Shown here: one piece after another, positions 18,035 through 25,898 of the stretch
Position numbering within the stretch: position 1 is the stretch's first letter
Layout: each line of letters starts with the position of its first letter
NCBI GenBank assembly: GCA_020636005.1
Contig: JACJYR010000001.1
Span: 2,670,501-2,734,500 of the forward strand
Direction: 5' to 3'
DNA: 64,000 nt
Origin: Lewinellaceae bacterium
GTDB lineage: Bacteria; Bacteroidota; Bacteroidia; Chitinophagales; Saprospiraceae
Notes under the pieces: generated by a model
The model's database searches: none
What the model saw: the letters and a program-made list of their open reading frames with translations, nothing else
Told to the model about the DNA's origin: nothing
Translations under genes and position numbers: made by a program

Positions 18035-18909
18035 GCAATCGGTTCAAGGCACACACTGCCTTATTCTTCACCGCACTTATTTATGGTGCAAATTATACGG
18101 TGGCCAAGGAGATTTTGGACAATGACTATGTCCATCCATTCGCCCTTACGCTGATGCGGGTATTGGCGGGTTTTCTGCTGTTTTCGTTGTTCCATTATTT
18201 TTTCATCAAGGAAAAAATCGAGCGGAAAGACATCCGCCTTTTTGTGCTGTGCGCACTGACCGGGGTAGCCACCAACCAGTTACTTTTTATCACCGGCCTG
18301 AAATACACCACCCACATCAACGCCGCCCTCATCATGACGACCACGCCCATTTTGGTGCTCGTCGCCTCCTCGTTGATATTAAAAGAGGCTGTTACACTAA
18401 AAAAAATGCTCGGAATTGGCCTTGGAATCGCCGGGGCGGCCATTTTAACATTATATGGCAAAAAATTTGCATTCCAAAAGGAAGGTTTGCTTGGCGATAT
18501 CATGGTCTTTGTGAATGCCGTTTCTTACGGCACTTATTTAGTCCTCGTGAAGTCCCTGATGGTCAAGTACCACCCGCTGACGGTGACGAAATGGGTTTTC
18601 AGTTTTGGCCTCCTGTTCGTCCTGCCGTTTGGCTACCATGAACTAGCAAATACACCCATGAACATTTTCACCCCCCGCATCTGGATGGCGATCGCCTACG
18701 TGCTGATCTGCACGACCTTTTTGGCCTACCTGCTGAATGCTTTCGCCCTGAAACTTGTCAATCCATCTACCGTAAGTATCTACATCTATCTACAACCACT
18801 CATTGCCACGGCAATAGCCCTTTCTTTTGGCAAGGACGAACTTAATTTGACCAAGGTGGCTGCGGGCATGTTGATATTTTCGGGTGTGTTCCTTGTTAGT
18901 AAGAAATAA
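18004..18909 (+). CDS. EamA/DMT-family permease
   Basis: The protein is about 300 residues with ten hydrophobic helices in two EamA repeats. The first repeat starts at FFTALIYGANYTVAKEIL, the second at FVNAVSYGTYLVLVKSLM, and there are typical LAYLLNAFAL and VSIYIYLQPLIATAIAL segments. The family exports amino acids, metabolites or nucleotide sugars; the substrate is not known. The ATG at 18004 overlaps the DUF2834 gene by 31 bases. An in-frame TTG at 18032 that overlaps the DUF2834 stop codon is an equally good start and would remove the non-hydrophobic first nine residues. Confidence 0.87.
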   Translation: MGQGKIPEALSNRFKAHTALFFTALIYGANYTVAKEILDNDYVHPFALTLMRVLAGFLLFSLFHYFFIKEKIERKDIRLFVLCALTGVATNQLLFITGLKYTTHINAALIMTTTPILVLVASSLILKEAVTLKKMLGIGLGIAGAAILTLYGKKFAFQKEGLLGDIMVFVNAVSYGTYLVLVKSLMVKYHPLTVTKWVFSFGLLFVLPFGYHELANTPMNIFTPRIWMAIAYVLICTTFLAYLLNAFALKLVNPSTVSIYIYLQPLIATAIALSFGKDELNLTKVAAGMLIFSGVFLVSKK

Positions 18910-19229
18910 TGCTTAATGTGTTTTTTTTCTTCTATCCACAAAAGAATAAATTATGGGGAAGAAAAAGTGTAAATAACTGTATCTCATTCGGTTTTGCGCA
19001 CGTAACACAACGGACGGTTTGTATATGTCATTTCAACCTATTGCGATTGCTTTAATAAGAACAATTTCTAATAATTTATATTTCTAAATTATTTAAAATA
19101 AACATCTTATGAAGAATCTGCCGTTCCCTGCCATATCGCTACCGTTCCGTAGATTGTTCGGCACATTGGGGAATAATTGGCAGAAATGCCGTTACCTTTA
19201 ACCAGATTTTTAAATTAAACAAGCGGGCT
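18910..19229. other. Intergenic region upstream of TPR gene
   Basis: These 320 bases are A/T-rich and non-coding. A weak promoter-like pair (TTGG at 19166, TACCTTTA at 19193-19200) lies about 30 bases before the TPR gene start, but the spacing is longer than usual. Nothing else was recognised. Confidence 0.35.
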
Positions 19230-20636
19230 ATGAGTAAGAGAAATTTCAAACACCGCCACGTCATTTTCCAACTGATCCTGAAATTCGAGGATATGCTGGA
19301 AAAAGGCAGGGTACGCTTCCCGGACGAAGACCCCTACCACAACCTCATTGACTATTATGAGCATGAGTACCTGTTGGAACGGGCCCTGGAAGTGACCGAC
19401 CACGCATTGGTTCAATACGGCCAATCCGCAGATTTCTACCTGCGAAAAGCAGAGCTTTTGCTGGAAAACAACCAGGCAGAACTGGCGCTTGCCCTGCTGG
19501 ATCAGGTGGATGCCATGCTGCCCGATTGCCTTTCTTCCTCGCTGCTCAGGGCAGAAGCCCTCGCAGCGCTGGACATGCACGACGAAGCCATAGCCCTGCT
19601 GGAAAGCATCAAGGATCACAACGATCCGGCAGCCTTGAGCGACATCTACGTTTGCGAAGGGCTGATATTTGAGCAGATGAAGGACTATGAGCGGATGTTC
19701 TTCGTGCTGAAAGCCGCCCTGCGGGAAAACCCAACCAACGATGAAGCGCTGTCGCGTATGTGGTACTGCGTGGAGTATGCCCGCAAGTACGAGGAAAGCG
19801 TCGAACTCCACGAGCGGATTTTGGACGAATATCCTTACTGTTCCCTTGCCTGGTACAACCTCGGCGCTGCGCACCATTACCTCTGCAACCACGAAAAAGC
19901 CATAGAAGCTTATGAATATGCTTTCCTCACCAGGGAAGATTTCCACTTTGCCTACCGGGATTGTGCGGAAGTCTGCCTCTATGTGCAGGATTACATGAAG
20001 GCCCTGCAATGCTACCAGGAAGTGCTGGAACGCTTTGAGCCGGATGCCGATCTGTTCCTTCATATTGGTTTGTGCTACAAGCATTTGGGCAACCCGCTGC
20101 TGGCCAGGACATTTTATGAAAAAGCAGTGGTGTTCGATCCCTGGTGCGACGAGGCCCATTTCCGCATCGGCGAATGTTATGCTGCGCAAAAACAGTGGCA
20201 AAAAGCCATCAGTGCATACCTGAAGGCTATCCGCATCGAGGATAGGCACGAAGAATATTATGCAGGCCTGGGCGAAGCTTATTGCAAGGTGGGCAACCTT
20301 AAAAAAGCAGAGACCTTCCTCCGGGAGGCCGCCGACATTGCCCCCGACGATGCTGCATATTGGATAAAAGTCGTCCGTTTCCTCATGGATCAGGGCAGAA
20401 TTAAAGAAGCCATCGAGGTTTTGGACGAAGCGGAAGAATATACTTACGACACGCAGTTGCTCTATGTACGGAGCGTGTGCCTGTTGAGCTTGGGCAAAAA
20501 AAGAGAAGCGTATTTGGTTTTGGAAGAAGCGCTGTGCGAAGATTTCGAAGCACACAATTCCCTCTTCCACCTGATGCCGGTGCTGGAGCAAGATAAAGAA
20601 GTGCGGGCTATGATAGCCGTGTTCCAGCCAGAGTGA
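19230..20636 (+). CDS. Tetratricopeptide-repeat protein
   Basis: The 468-residue cytoplasmic protein, with no signal peptide, is built almost entirely of TPR units of 34 residues. Clear ones are CSLAWYNLGAAHHYLCNHEK, the run around LFLHIGLCYKHLGNPLLA, and EEYYAGLGEAYCKVGNLKKA. TPR arrays bind other proteins; no enzymatic domain is present. The first 40 residues (FQLILKFEDMLEKGRVRFPD) contain the conserved entry of a Bacteroidota TPR family. It is a monocistronic unit closed by a strong terminator. No partner can be inferred from context. Confidence 0.88.
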   Translation: MSKRNFKHRHVIFQLILKFEDMLEKGRVRFPDEDPYHNLIDYYEHEYLLERALEVTDHALVQYGQSADFYLRKAELLLENNQAELALALLDQVDAMLPDCLSSSLLRAEALAALDMHDEAIALLESIKDHNDPAALSDIYVCEGLIFEQMKDYERMFFVLKAALRENPTNDEALSRMWYCVEYARKYEESVELHERILDEYPYCSLAWYNLGAAHHYLCNHEKAIEAYEYAFLTREDFHFAYRDCAEVCLYVQDYMKALQCYQEVLERFEPDADLFLHIGLCYKHLGNPLLARTFYEKAVVFDPWCDEAHFRIGECYAAQKQWQKAISAYLKAIRIEDRHEEYYAGLGEAYCKVGNLKKAETFLREAADIAPDDAAYWIKVVRFLMDQGRIKEAIEVLDEAEEYTYDTQLLYVRSVCLLSLGKKREAYLVLEEALCEDFEAHNSLFHLMPVLEQDKEVRAMIAVFQPE

Positions 20637-20724
20637 TGAGAAAGGCCGTTGTGTAGTATTGAGCGTCAGGCCTTCTAACTTACTGTTTACAATGACCCAT
20701 AAGCTGGGTTTTTATCCTCCTTTC

Positions 20725-20765
20725 AAGAACGACGTCTGTTTTCACGGGCGTCGTTCTTTTTTTTT
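20725..20765 (+). terminator. Rho-independent terminator
   Basis: AAGAACGACG and CGTCGTTCTT form a perfect 10-bp stem around a 14-base loop, followed by a run of T. It ends the TPR gene transcript 90 bases past its stop and insulates the lipoprotein gene at 20859. Confidence 0.85.
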
Positions 20766-20858
20766 GCCGCTGCCTTTGGAATGTTTTTTGGACGCTTATT
20801 CAATTCCGTACCATTCATCTCCCCCTCTCAGCAAAATTATATTTTATAAAAATAACCT

Positions 20859-21665
20859 ATGAAAAGGCTTGCACTATTGACTATCTTTTCCCTCTCCTTA
20901 TCGTTACAGGCATGTAAAAAAGAGCCTGCTAAAATCATCAGCATCAGCCCTTCCGATTTCTCCACACAGGATCAAATAAAGATTGGGGATGCCTTCAGGA
21001 ACACTATTGAACAGTCGCCAGGGCAATTCAATATTTTGGATCGTGCTGTTTATAAAGATGCATATATTTATATCGAAAAACTATTTTCTACTATGCTAAA
21101 TACTGCACAAGTAGAGCGGCGTTTGGTCTATAATTGGTCAGTACATATTATCAATGATGACAGTAAAACCACTTTGTTTTTCCTGCCCGGTGGCCATCTT
21201 TATATTTATACTGGTCTGTTAAAATATGTGGATACGGAAAGCCAATTATTGGAAATTATAGGCCACGAGATATATTACACCGATACCGACTTATTGATCC
21301 TGAAAATGAAGGATGAATTTGACGGGAAAACATTGGGTGATATCTTGCTCGGCAACAATGTGCCGCAAATGGGCGCACTGGCCGCGGACATGCCTATGCT
21401 CACCTTTGAAGAAAAGGATGTGATGTTGGCCGATTCCTTTGCAGTGGCCATGATTTGCCCTTTTTTGTACGAGCCTTTGGGCATTAAATCTTTGGTAGGA
21501 AAAGCGGACAGCGAGTCCGTAAATTTGGATTGGCTTATGACAAGGGCTGCAAATTTAGATTCACGCAACAGCAACTTGGAAAGGCAGGCCCTCCCGTGCG
21601 GCCTTAACGGCGTGACGAACGAGGAAGCCTATCAAAATTTCAAAACTGAATATTTACCGAAATAA
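20859..21665 (+). CDS. M48-like lipoprotein with degenerate zinc motif
   Basis: The 268-residue protein is a lipoprotein: hydrophobic signal, lipobox LQAC, Cys19. The body follows the M48 (Ste24/BepA/LoiP-type) peptidase plan: VHIINDDSKTTLFFLPGGHL, YIYTGLLKYVDTESQLLEII, then the position of HExxH, then an E..AD-like helix (FEEKDVMLADSFAVAMI). The active-site motif reads GHEIYYTDTD (His136, Glu137, Tyr140), so the second zinc histidine is missing and proteolysis is unlikely. It may be a pseudoprotease that binds substrates, or a copy on its way to loss. The gene is richer in A/T than its neighbours. A second, active M48 copy may exist elsewhere in the genome. Confidence 0.72.
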   Translation: MKRLALLTIFSLSLSLQACKKEPAKIISISPSDFSTQDQIKIGDAFRNTIEQSPGQFNILDRAVYKDAYIYIEKLFSTMLNTAQVERRLVYNWSVHIINDDSKTTLFFLPGGHLYIYTGLLKYVDTESQLLEIIGHEIYYTDTDLLILKMKDEFDGKTLGDILLGNNVPQMGALAADMPMLTFEEKDVMLADSFAVAMICPFLYEPLGIKSLVGKADSESVNLDWLMTRAANLDSRNSNLERQALPCGLNGVTNEEAYQNFKTEYLPK

Positions 21666-21697
21666 TCAGGTTTAGAATGTTCGTCATTCATCGTCCA

Positions 21698-22333
21698 TCA
21701 AGGCGCCAGCCGTTTTATTTCCCAGCTTTTATCCGCCTGCAAAAAATACCGGAAACGGTCGTGCAGACGGCTTGGTCGCCCTTGCCAAAACTCAATTTCG
21801 TTGGGGATCACCACGTAACCGCCCCAAAACGAAGGCAGCGGCAGGTGATTGGCATCCGCATATTGCTCACCTATTTCCTCGACTTTTCTTTCTAAGGTTT
21901 CCCTGTCAATTGGCCTGCTTTGCGGCGATGCCCAGGCACCTATTTGGCTGCCTTTGGGCCTGCTCTGGAAGTATTCTTTTGAATATTGACCAGAAACTTT
22001 TTCTACCCTGCCTTCTATCCGGATTTGGCGGTGCAGTTCCTTCCAAAATAAGATCAGCGCAGCGTAAGGGTTTTCCATCAGTTCCTGCCCTTTGCGGCTT
22101 TCATAATTGGTAAAGAAGGTAAACCCATCTTCGCTGTAGTCTTTCAGCAGTACAATCCTGGCGGAGGGCCTGCCTTCGGATGTACAGGTAGCGAGTGTCA
22201 TGGCATTTGCATCGGGAATGTCAGAAGCGAGGGCTTCCTGAAACCAGTGATGGAACTGGGTGATGGGATTTTCGTCCAGATGGTTGATGTCCAATGGTTT
22301 AGATTGGTATTCTTCCCTAAGGTTAAGCAGCAT
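21698..22333 (-). CDS. pdxH: Pyridoxamine 5'-phosphate oxidase
   Basis: The 211-residue FMN enzyme oxidises pyridoxamine or pyridoxine 5'-phosphate to pyridoxal 5'-phosphate, the last step of vitamin B6 salvage. Family hallmarks are present: ARIVLLKDYSEDGFTFFTNY (FMN binding), SRKGQELMENPYAALILFW, QIRIEGRVEKVS, SRPKGSQIGAWASPQS and the C-terminal signature IEFWQGRPSRLHDRFRY. Length is standard and all motifs are intact. PLP is used by the aminotransferases in this window, but the gene is not linked to them. Confidence 0.97.
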   Translation of the reverse strand: MLLNLREEYQSKPLDINHLDENPITQFHHWFQEALASDIPDANAMTLATCTSEGRPSARIVLLKDYSEDGFTFFTNYESRKGQELMENPYAALILFWKELHRQIRIEGRVEKVSGQYSKEYFQSRPKGSQIGAWASPQSRPIDRETLERKVEEIGEQYADANHLPLPSFWGGYVVIPNEIEFWQGRPSRLHDRFRYFLQADKSWEIKRLAP

Positions 22334-22430
22334 ATCGTTTAATGTTTACAATAAAAAAAGCCAAGTTACGGCGAAGGGAAGAAAAGGGAAATGCTGGTGA
22401 GAAAAATCAAGGATGGGTTTGCCCTAAAAT

Positions 22431-22460
22431 AAAAAAACCCTGCCAAACAACTTGACAGGG
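22431..22460 (-). terminator. Terminator-type hairpin of tandem unit 1
   Basis: Read on the minus strand, CCCTGTCAA and TTGGCAGGG pair (one mismatch) around GTTGT and are followed by TTTTTTT, the form of a rho-independent terminator. No minus-strand gene lies upstream of it, which suggests a small RNA or a non-terminator role. Confidence 0.6.
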
Positions 22461-22467
22461 ACAAAAC

Positions 22468-22582
22468 AAAAAACAAACACTATGAACAAACACTAATCTT
22501 TAGTCATATTTGGAGAAGGGTGAAAAAAGTCCCCCGTTAAGTCCGGGGGCTACATAAAAAACAAAAACTATGAACAAACACT
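22468..22582. repeat. Tandem box-plus-hairpin units around a conserved ACTATGAACAAACACT box
   Basis: Two units about 88 bases apart share an A-rich stretch ending in ACTATGAACAAACACT (22468-22494 and 22556-22582). Each box lies just right of its own G/C hairpin (22438-22460, and CCCCCG...CGGGGG at 22531-22549). The hairpin sequences differ completely while the box is almost identical. In the plus direction the box would encode a tiny start (Met-Asn-Lys-His), and the second box opens a 30-codon frame. In the minus direction each box leads into a hairpin plus T-run, like the 3' end of a small RNA. Confidence 0.55.
22523..22549 (-). terminator. Terminator-type hairpin of tandem unit 2
   Basis: On the minus strand a 6-bp G/C stem (CCCCCG paired with CGGGGG, 7-base loop) is followed by ACTTTTTTC. 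It is the second terminator-like hairpin in the same non-coding stretch. Confidence 0.55.
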
Positions 22583-23168
22583 CACCCTATATTCTTGTCA
22601 GAAGTGTCGAACCCGTCACTATTACGGGTTTTGGCATTTCTGGTTTCGTTATCAGGTATTAATTATTTCAAAATATTTCCGCTTTACCACACTACCACCC
22701 CACATTACATCGGAAGAATATCAATTTATTCTTTTCTACATTTGTCAAGTTTCGTGCCAATTTACATAGAGGGGTTTTTACAAATTAACGTAAGAGGGGA
22801 TGTCTTTGGAAGCGAGTTACAAAGGAATAGGAAAACAATGTTTGATAAATAAGCCAATTCGCAAAAATGTGACAAGAAAGGATTGTTAAAATTCACCATT
22901 TTCTTCATTGAGTTATCCCTGATTCCTTGAAAATACAGTGATTTTACATTCACTTGTTTAGAAAGTATTCTATTCGTATGTGACATCGTATATTGGCCCA
23001 GTATCAATCGGATAGTCTCCAAATTCGTGGTGACAAGGGTTCTTTAGGGCAACATCTTATAGAAAACATTGTTTGATTCAGGAAAAAACAGGGACTATTT
23101 GCACCATTTTGGTGTCTTCCTTGTCTTTTTCAACAAAGCTTCTTTTCACTTCAAAAAAGTTACTCGAC
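22583..23168. other. Long non-coding stretch between pdxH and thioredoxin-like gene
   Basis: Apart from the tandem hairpin units, some 580 bases of A/T-rich sequence carry no convincing gene. Frames of about 85 codons on each strand lack any domain or codon pattern. A small hairpin (AACCCGT with ACGGGTT) lies at about 22610-22634. The right end must hold the promoter of the thioredoxin-like gene. Confidence 0.45.
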
Positions 23169-23831
23169 ATGAAAAAATTTTTAGGACTCCTCGCCCTGCT
23201 TGCCGTTGCAGCAGGCTTCATCCTCGCACCAAAATTCTCTGGAAGCAATGCCAATAAGGCTAAAACAGAAAGCCCTGAATTGAATGAAGGGCTTAGCGTC
23301 GGGGAAACGGCCCCTGATTTCAGCCTGAAAAATGTGGACGGCAGCATGGTCTCCCTGGCTAGCGTCAAAAACCCTGACGGCACGGCACCTAAGGGCTACA
23401 TCGTCACTTTTACCTGCAATACGTGCCCTTATGCGGTGATGTACGAAGACCGCATCATCGATCTGCACAATAAATATGCTGCAAAAGGTTGGCCCGTGGT
23501 TGCCATACAGCCCAATGATCCGGACGTAAAACCCGGCGACAGCTACGACGAAATGAAAGTGCGTGCCAAGGAAAAGGAGTTTCCTTTTGCCTATCTCTTT
23601 GACGAAGGCCAAAAGGTTTTTCCCCAATACGGTGCAACCCGTACGCCCCATGTTTTCCTGCTGGACAATACCCGTAAGGTACGCTACATCGGTGCTATTG
23701 ACAACAACCCGCAGGACGCCGATGCCGTGACCAAGCGCTATCTGGAAGATGCCATTGCAGCTTTGGAGGCCGGAAAAAATCCTGACCCTGACTATACCAA
23801 GGCCATTGGTTGCGGTATCAAAACAAAATAG
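23169..23831 (+). CDS. Secreted thioredoxin-fold protein (AhpC/TSA/redoxin-like)
   Basis: An upstream ATG at 23073 exists, but the signal-like start MKKFLGLLALLAVAAGFIL at 23169 is preferred, giving 220 residues. The fold begins at VGETAPDFSLKNVDGSMVSL. The redox motif is FTCNTCPY (Cys83, Cys86), and the cis-proline is in ATRTPHVFLLD. This CxxCPY subgroup of redoxins is common in Bacteroidota and is thought to act in the periplasm on disulfides or peroxides. It is monocistronic. A membrane-anchored rather than cleaved signal is possible, since no good cleavage site follows the helix. Confidence 0.87.
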   Translation: MKKFLGLLALLAVAAGFILAPKFSGSNANKAKTESPELNEGLSVGETAPDFSLKNVDGSMVSLASVKNPDGTAPKGYIVTFTCNTCPYAVMYEDRIIDLHNKYAAKGWPVVAIQPNDPDVKPGDSYDEMKVRAKEKEFPFAYLFDEGQKVFPQYGATRTPHVFLLDNTRKVRYIGAIDNNPQDADAVTKRYLEDAIAALEAGKNPDPDYTKAIGCGIKTK

Positions 23832-24143
23832 TCAGGCTCCTGTCAGCGTCATACAATTTTTGCAGCAGAGGCTGCTTCAATAGGCCCGTGTTCGCCTTCA
23901 GCGGCATGTAAAACCCAAAAGAGGGATGAGACTGTACCATTAAGTACTAATTTACGAGTGTCGATTTCCGGATTATGGTGGTAGTGATGCTAAAATATGA
24001 ACTGCCAGTATTTTAAATATTTTTCAAATCGTAAATCAGGCCTTTTGGTATAGCCTCAACCCTTTCTTCAAGGGATTATTCGGCAGCGAGCGCCATCAGT
24101 TGGCATGTGATACAGCCTCTTCTCTTTTTGAAAATGTAATACC
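23832..24143. other. Intergenic region, no gene seen
   Basis: These 310 bases hold a short hairpin (GCAGC AGAG GCTGC, about 23868-23881) soon after the thioredoxin-like gene and nothing else that could be identified. Confidence 0.35.
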
Positions 24144-24578
24144 ATGCGGATGAGACTTTTCCTGCTTTTCCTGTTCTTAACGGCGATCCAACCGACGCTT
24201 TTTTCCCAACATAAAAATGAACTCCAACTAAAAGCCCTTGAACTGCAGCGCTTCGAAGCTATGACGAAGAAAGACATTCCGTTCCTGGAGAATGTGCTGT
24301 CCGACGACCTGACCTACAACCACTCCAACGGCCTCGCCGAGAACAAAACCGAGCACATCCAAAATATCAATACTGGCGACTTGGTCTATAAAACCATGCA
24401 ATCTGAAGATTTGAAGGTAAGGATCTACAAAAAAACGGCGGTGTTGAACGGGCTCGTCCGCGTGACGGGTATTTTAAAAGACCGGGAATTCAACATTCGA
24501 CTGCGCTATACGGATGTTTACGTGAAGCGGAAAGGAAAGTGGCAATTGGTAGCCTGGCATTCCATGAAGGCGGAGTAA
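24144..24578 (+). CDS. Secreted DUF4440 / NTF2-like protein
   Basis: The 144-residue protein has a signal peptide (LFLLFLFLTAIQPTLFSQ). Its domain is a DUF4440-type NTF2 cone: RFEAMTKKDIPFLENVLSDD, LTYNHSNGLAENKTEHIQ, the strand GLVRVTGILKDREFNIRLRY and the closing GKWQLVAWHSMKA. Such domains bind small molecules or act as minor enzymes (ketosteroid isomerase fold); no catalytic residue set identifies a reaction here. It has no obvious functional link to the permease downstream, which has its own promoter box. Confidence 0.85.
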   Translation: MRMRLFLLFLFLTAIQPTLFSQHKNELQLKALELQRFEAMTKKDIPFLENVLSDDLTYNHSNGLAENKTEHIQNINTGDLVYKTMQSEDLKVRIYKKTAVLNGLVRVTGILKDREFNIRLRYTDVYVKRKGKWQLVAWHSMKAE

Positions 24579-24692
24579 GCGACGATCTCACTGTGGCTGA
24601 CAGGATGTAGCTGCTGAACCAGGGCTTTTCTGAAGAAATATGCCCCCGGTGGAAACCAGCATGTTTTTATGCCTCACATTTCTTTTCCCGGT

Positions 24693-24700
24693 TAATTTTG
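24693..24700 (+). promoter_or_regulatory. Bacteroidota-type -7 promoter box (TAATTTTG)
   Basis: TAATTTTG followed by CGCC matches the -7 box and its usual downstream bases. It lies 18 bases before the GTG start of the SbtA-like gene. No good -33 TTTG was found. Confidence 0.4.
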
Positions 24701-24718
24701 CGCCACAAAAAGTAAAAA

Positions 24719-25678
24719 GTGGACATTAACATCCTTATCAGCAACCTGACCAACCCCACCTTGCTCTTTTTCATACTCGGCATCCTGTCATTTGTGGTGA
24801 AAAGCGACCTTGAAATCCCTGAATCCAGCAGCAAGTTCATTTCCCTTTACCTGCTTTTCTCAATCGGTTTCAAAGGTGGGCAGGAGCTTTCGCACAGCGA
24901 GTTCACTTCCGAGATATTTTTGACGCTCCTTTTTGCCATCGTCATGTCGGCCATTGTTCCGCTCTATTCCTTTTTTATTTTGAAAAAACGACTTAATGTT
25001 TACGATGCCGGTGCAGTTGCTGCGGCTTACGGTTCGGTCAGTGCGGTGACTTTTGTAGCGGCTACCAGCTTTCTGGAAAATGAGCAATTGCACTTTGGTG
25101 GCCATATGGTAGCCGCTATGGCATTGATGGAGTCGCCGGCCATCATCATAGGGGTTTACCTTATCATGCGGTACCAAACCGAGGGAGAAAGGCAAGATTT
25201 TAAGAAAATCATCCACCATTCGCTCACCAATGGGAGTGTGCTGATGATTGTGGGCAGCCTGGTCATCGGCATTGTGGCCGACTCGAAACAGGCAGAAGGC
25301 ATCAAGCCGTTCACCACCGATATTTTCAAGGGGTTCCTGGCCGTTTTCCTCCTCGAAATGGGCATCGTTACAGCTCGGCGCTTCAAGGCTTTCCGCAATT
25401 ATGGCAAGTACGTAACGGCGTTTGCCATCCTCATGCCCGCCTTCAATGGCGTGCTCGTTGCCGCACTGAGCGGGCTAATTACACAGGATGTTGGCAACCG
25501 TTTCCTGCTGGCCATCCTGGGGGCAAGCGCTTCGTACATCGCCGTGCCGGCTGCTATGCGCCTGGCCGCACCAAAGGCAGAGCCTGGCCTTTACATCCCG
25601 ATGGCGCTCGGCCTGACCTTCCCGTTTAACATCACGGTTGGCATTCCACTATACTACTGGATTATTGGGTTGACATAG
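24719..25678 (+). CDS. SbtA-like sodium-dependent bicarbonate permease
   Basis: The 319-residue membrane protein has about ten helices and the SbtA family pattern: LTNPTLLFFILGILSFVVKS, ISLYLLFSIGFKGGQELS, AAAYGSVSAVTFVAATSFLE, a mirrored second half and GASASYIAVPAAMRLA. In cyanobacteria SbtA takes up bicarbonate with sodium; heterotroph homologues are less studied. The start is GTG, since no ATG is in frame near the first helix. The usual PII-like SbtB partner gene is not next to it. Another bicarbonate-related cluster (SulP plus carbonic anhydrase) lies 6 kb downstream. Confidence 0.88.
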   Translation: MDINILISNLTNPTLLFFILGILSFVVKSDLEIPESSSKFISLYLLFSIGFKGGQELSHSEFTSEIFLTLLFAIVMSAIVPLYSFFILKKRLNVYDAGAVAAAYGSVSAVTFVAATSFLENEQLHFGGHMVAAMALMESPAIIIGVYLIMRYQTEGERQDFKKIIHHSLTNGSVLMIVGSLVIGIVADSKQAEGIKPFTTDIFKGFLAVFLLEMGIVTARRFKAFRNYGKYVTAFAILMPAFNGVLVAALSGLITQDVGNRFLLAILGASASYIAVPAAMRLAAPKAEPGLYIPMALGLTFPFNITVGIPLYYWIIGLT

Positions 25679-25810
25679 GCTCGGAGGAAAAATAATAGAC
25701 TAGTTTATTTTCAAAAAACTCCTTCCTCGAAGTGGTTTCAAGAGATATAATATGGCAAGTTATACTGCGAACCGTCAAGTTTTGTGCATGGTTTATATTA
25801 GGTTTTATGA

Positions 25811-25844
25811 GGTTGATAAAAGTTGATAATCAACCTTATCAACC
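25811..25844. repeat. Nested palindrome (GGTTGATAA ... TTATCAACC)
   Basis: The outer arms GGTTGATAA and TTATCAACC are perfect inverted repeats, and GTTGATAATCAAC inside is itself palindromic. It could be a binding site or a cruciform between the SbtA-like gene and the convergent DUF6671 gene. A related GTTGA-rich palindrome is at 28567-28601. Confidence 0.5.
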
Positions 25845-25898
25845 AACAGCACCTTGCCCAAAACTTGGCGGCGTGAGCTTTCACAGCGCTGCCGAAGG

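Noticed and set aside
19215..20591. 458-codon minus-strand frame opposite the TPR gene
   Set aside because: Composition (many Phe, Gln, Val, Ile, His) is that of an antisense shadow; the plus strand has regular TPR units.
22429..22600. Riboswitch upstream of pdxH or the thioredoxin-like gene
   Set aside because: The hairpins lie beyond the 5' end of pdxH and 600 bases from the thioredoxin-like gene, and match no riboswitch core I know.
22595..22852. 85-codon plus-strand frame in the long gene-free region
   Set aside because: No conserved motif, unusual composition and no promoter or start signal; it remains possible but unsupported.
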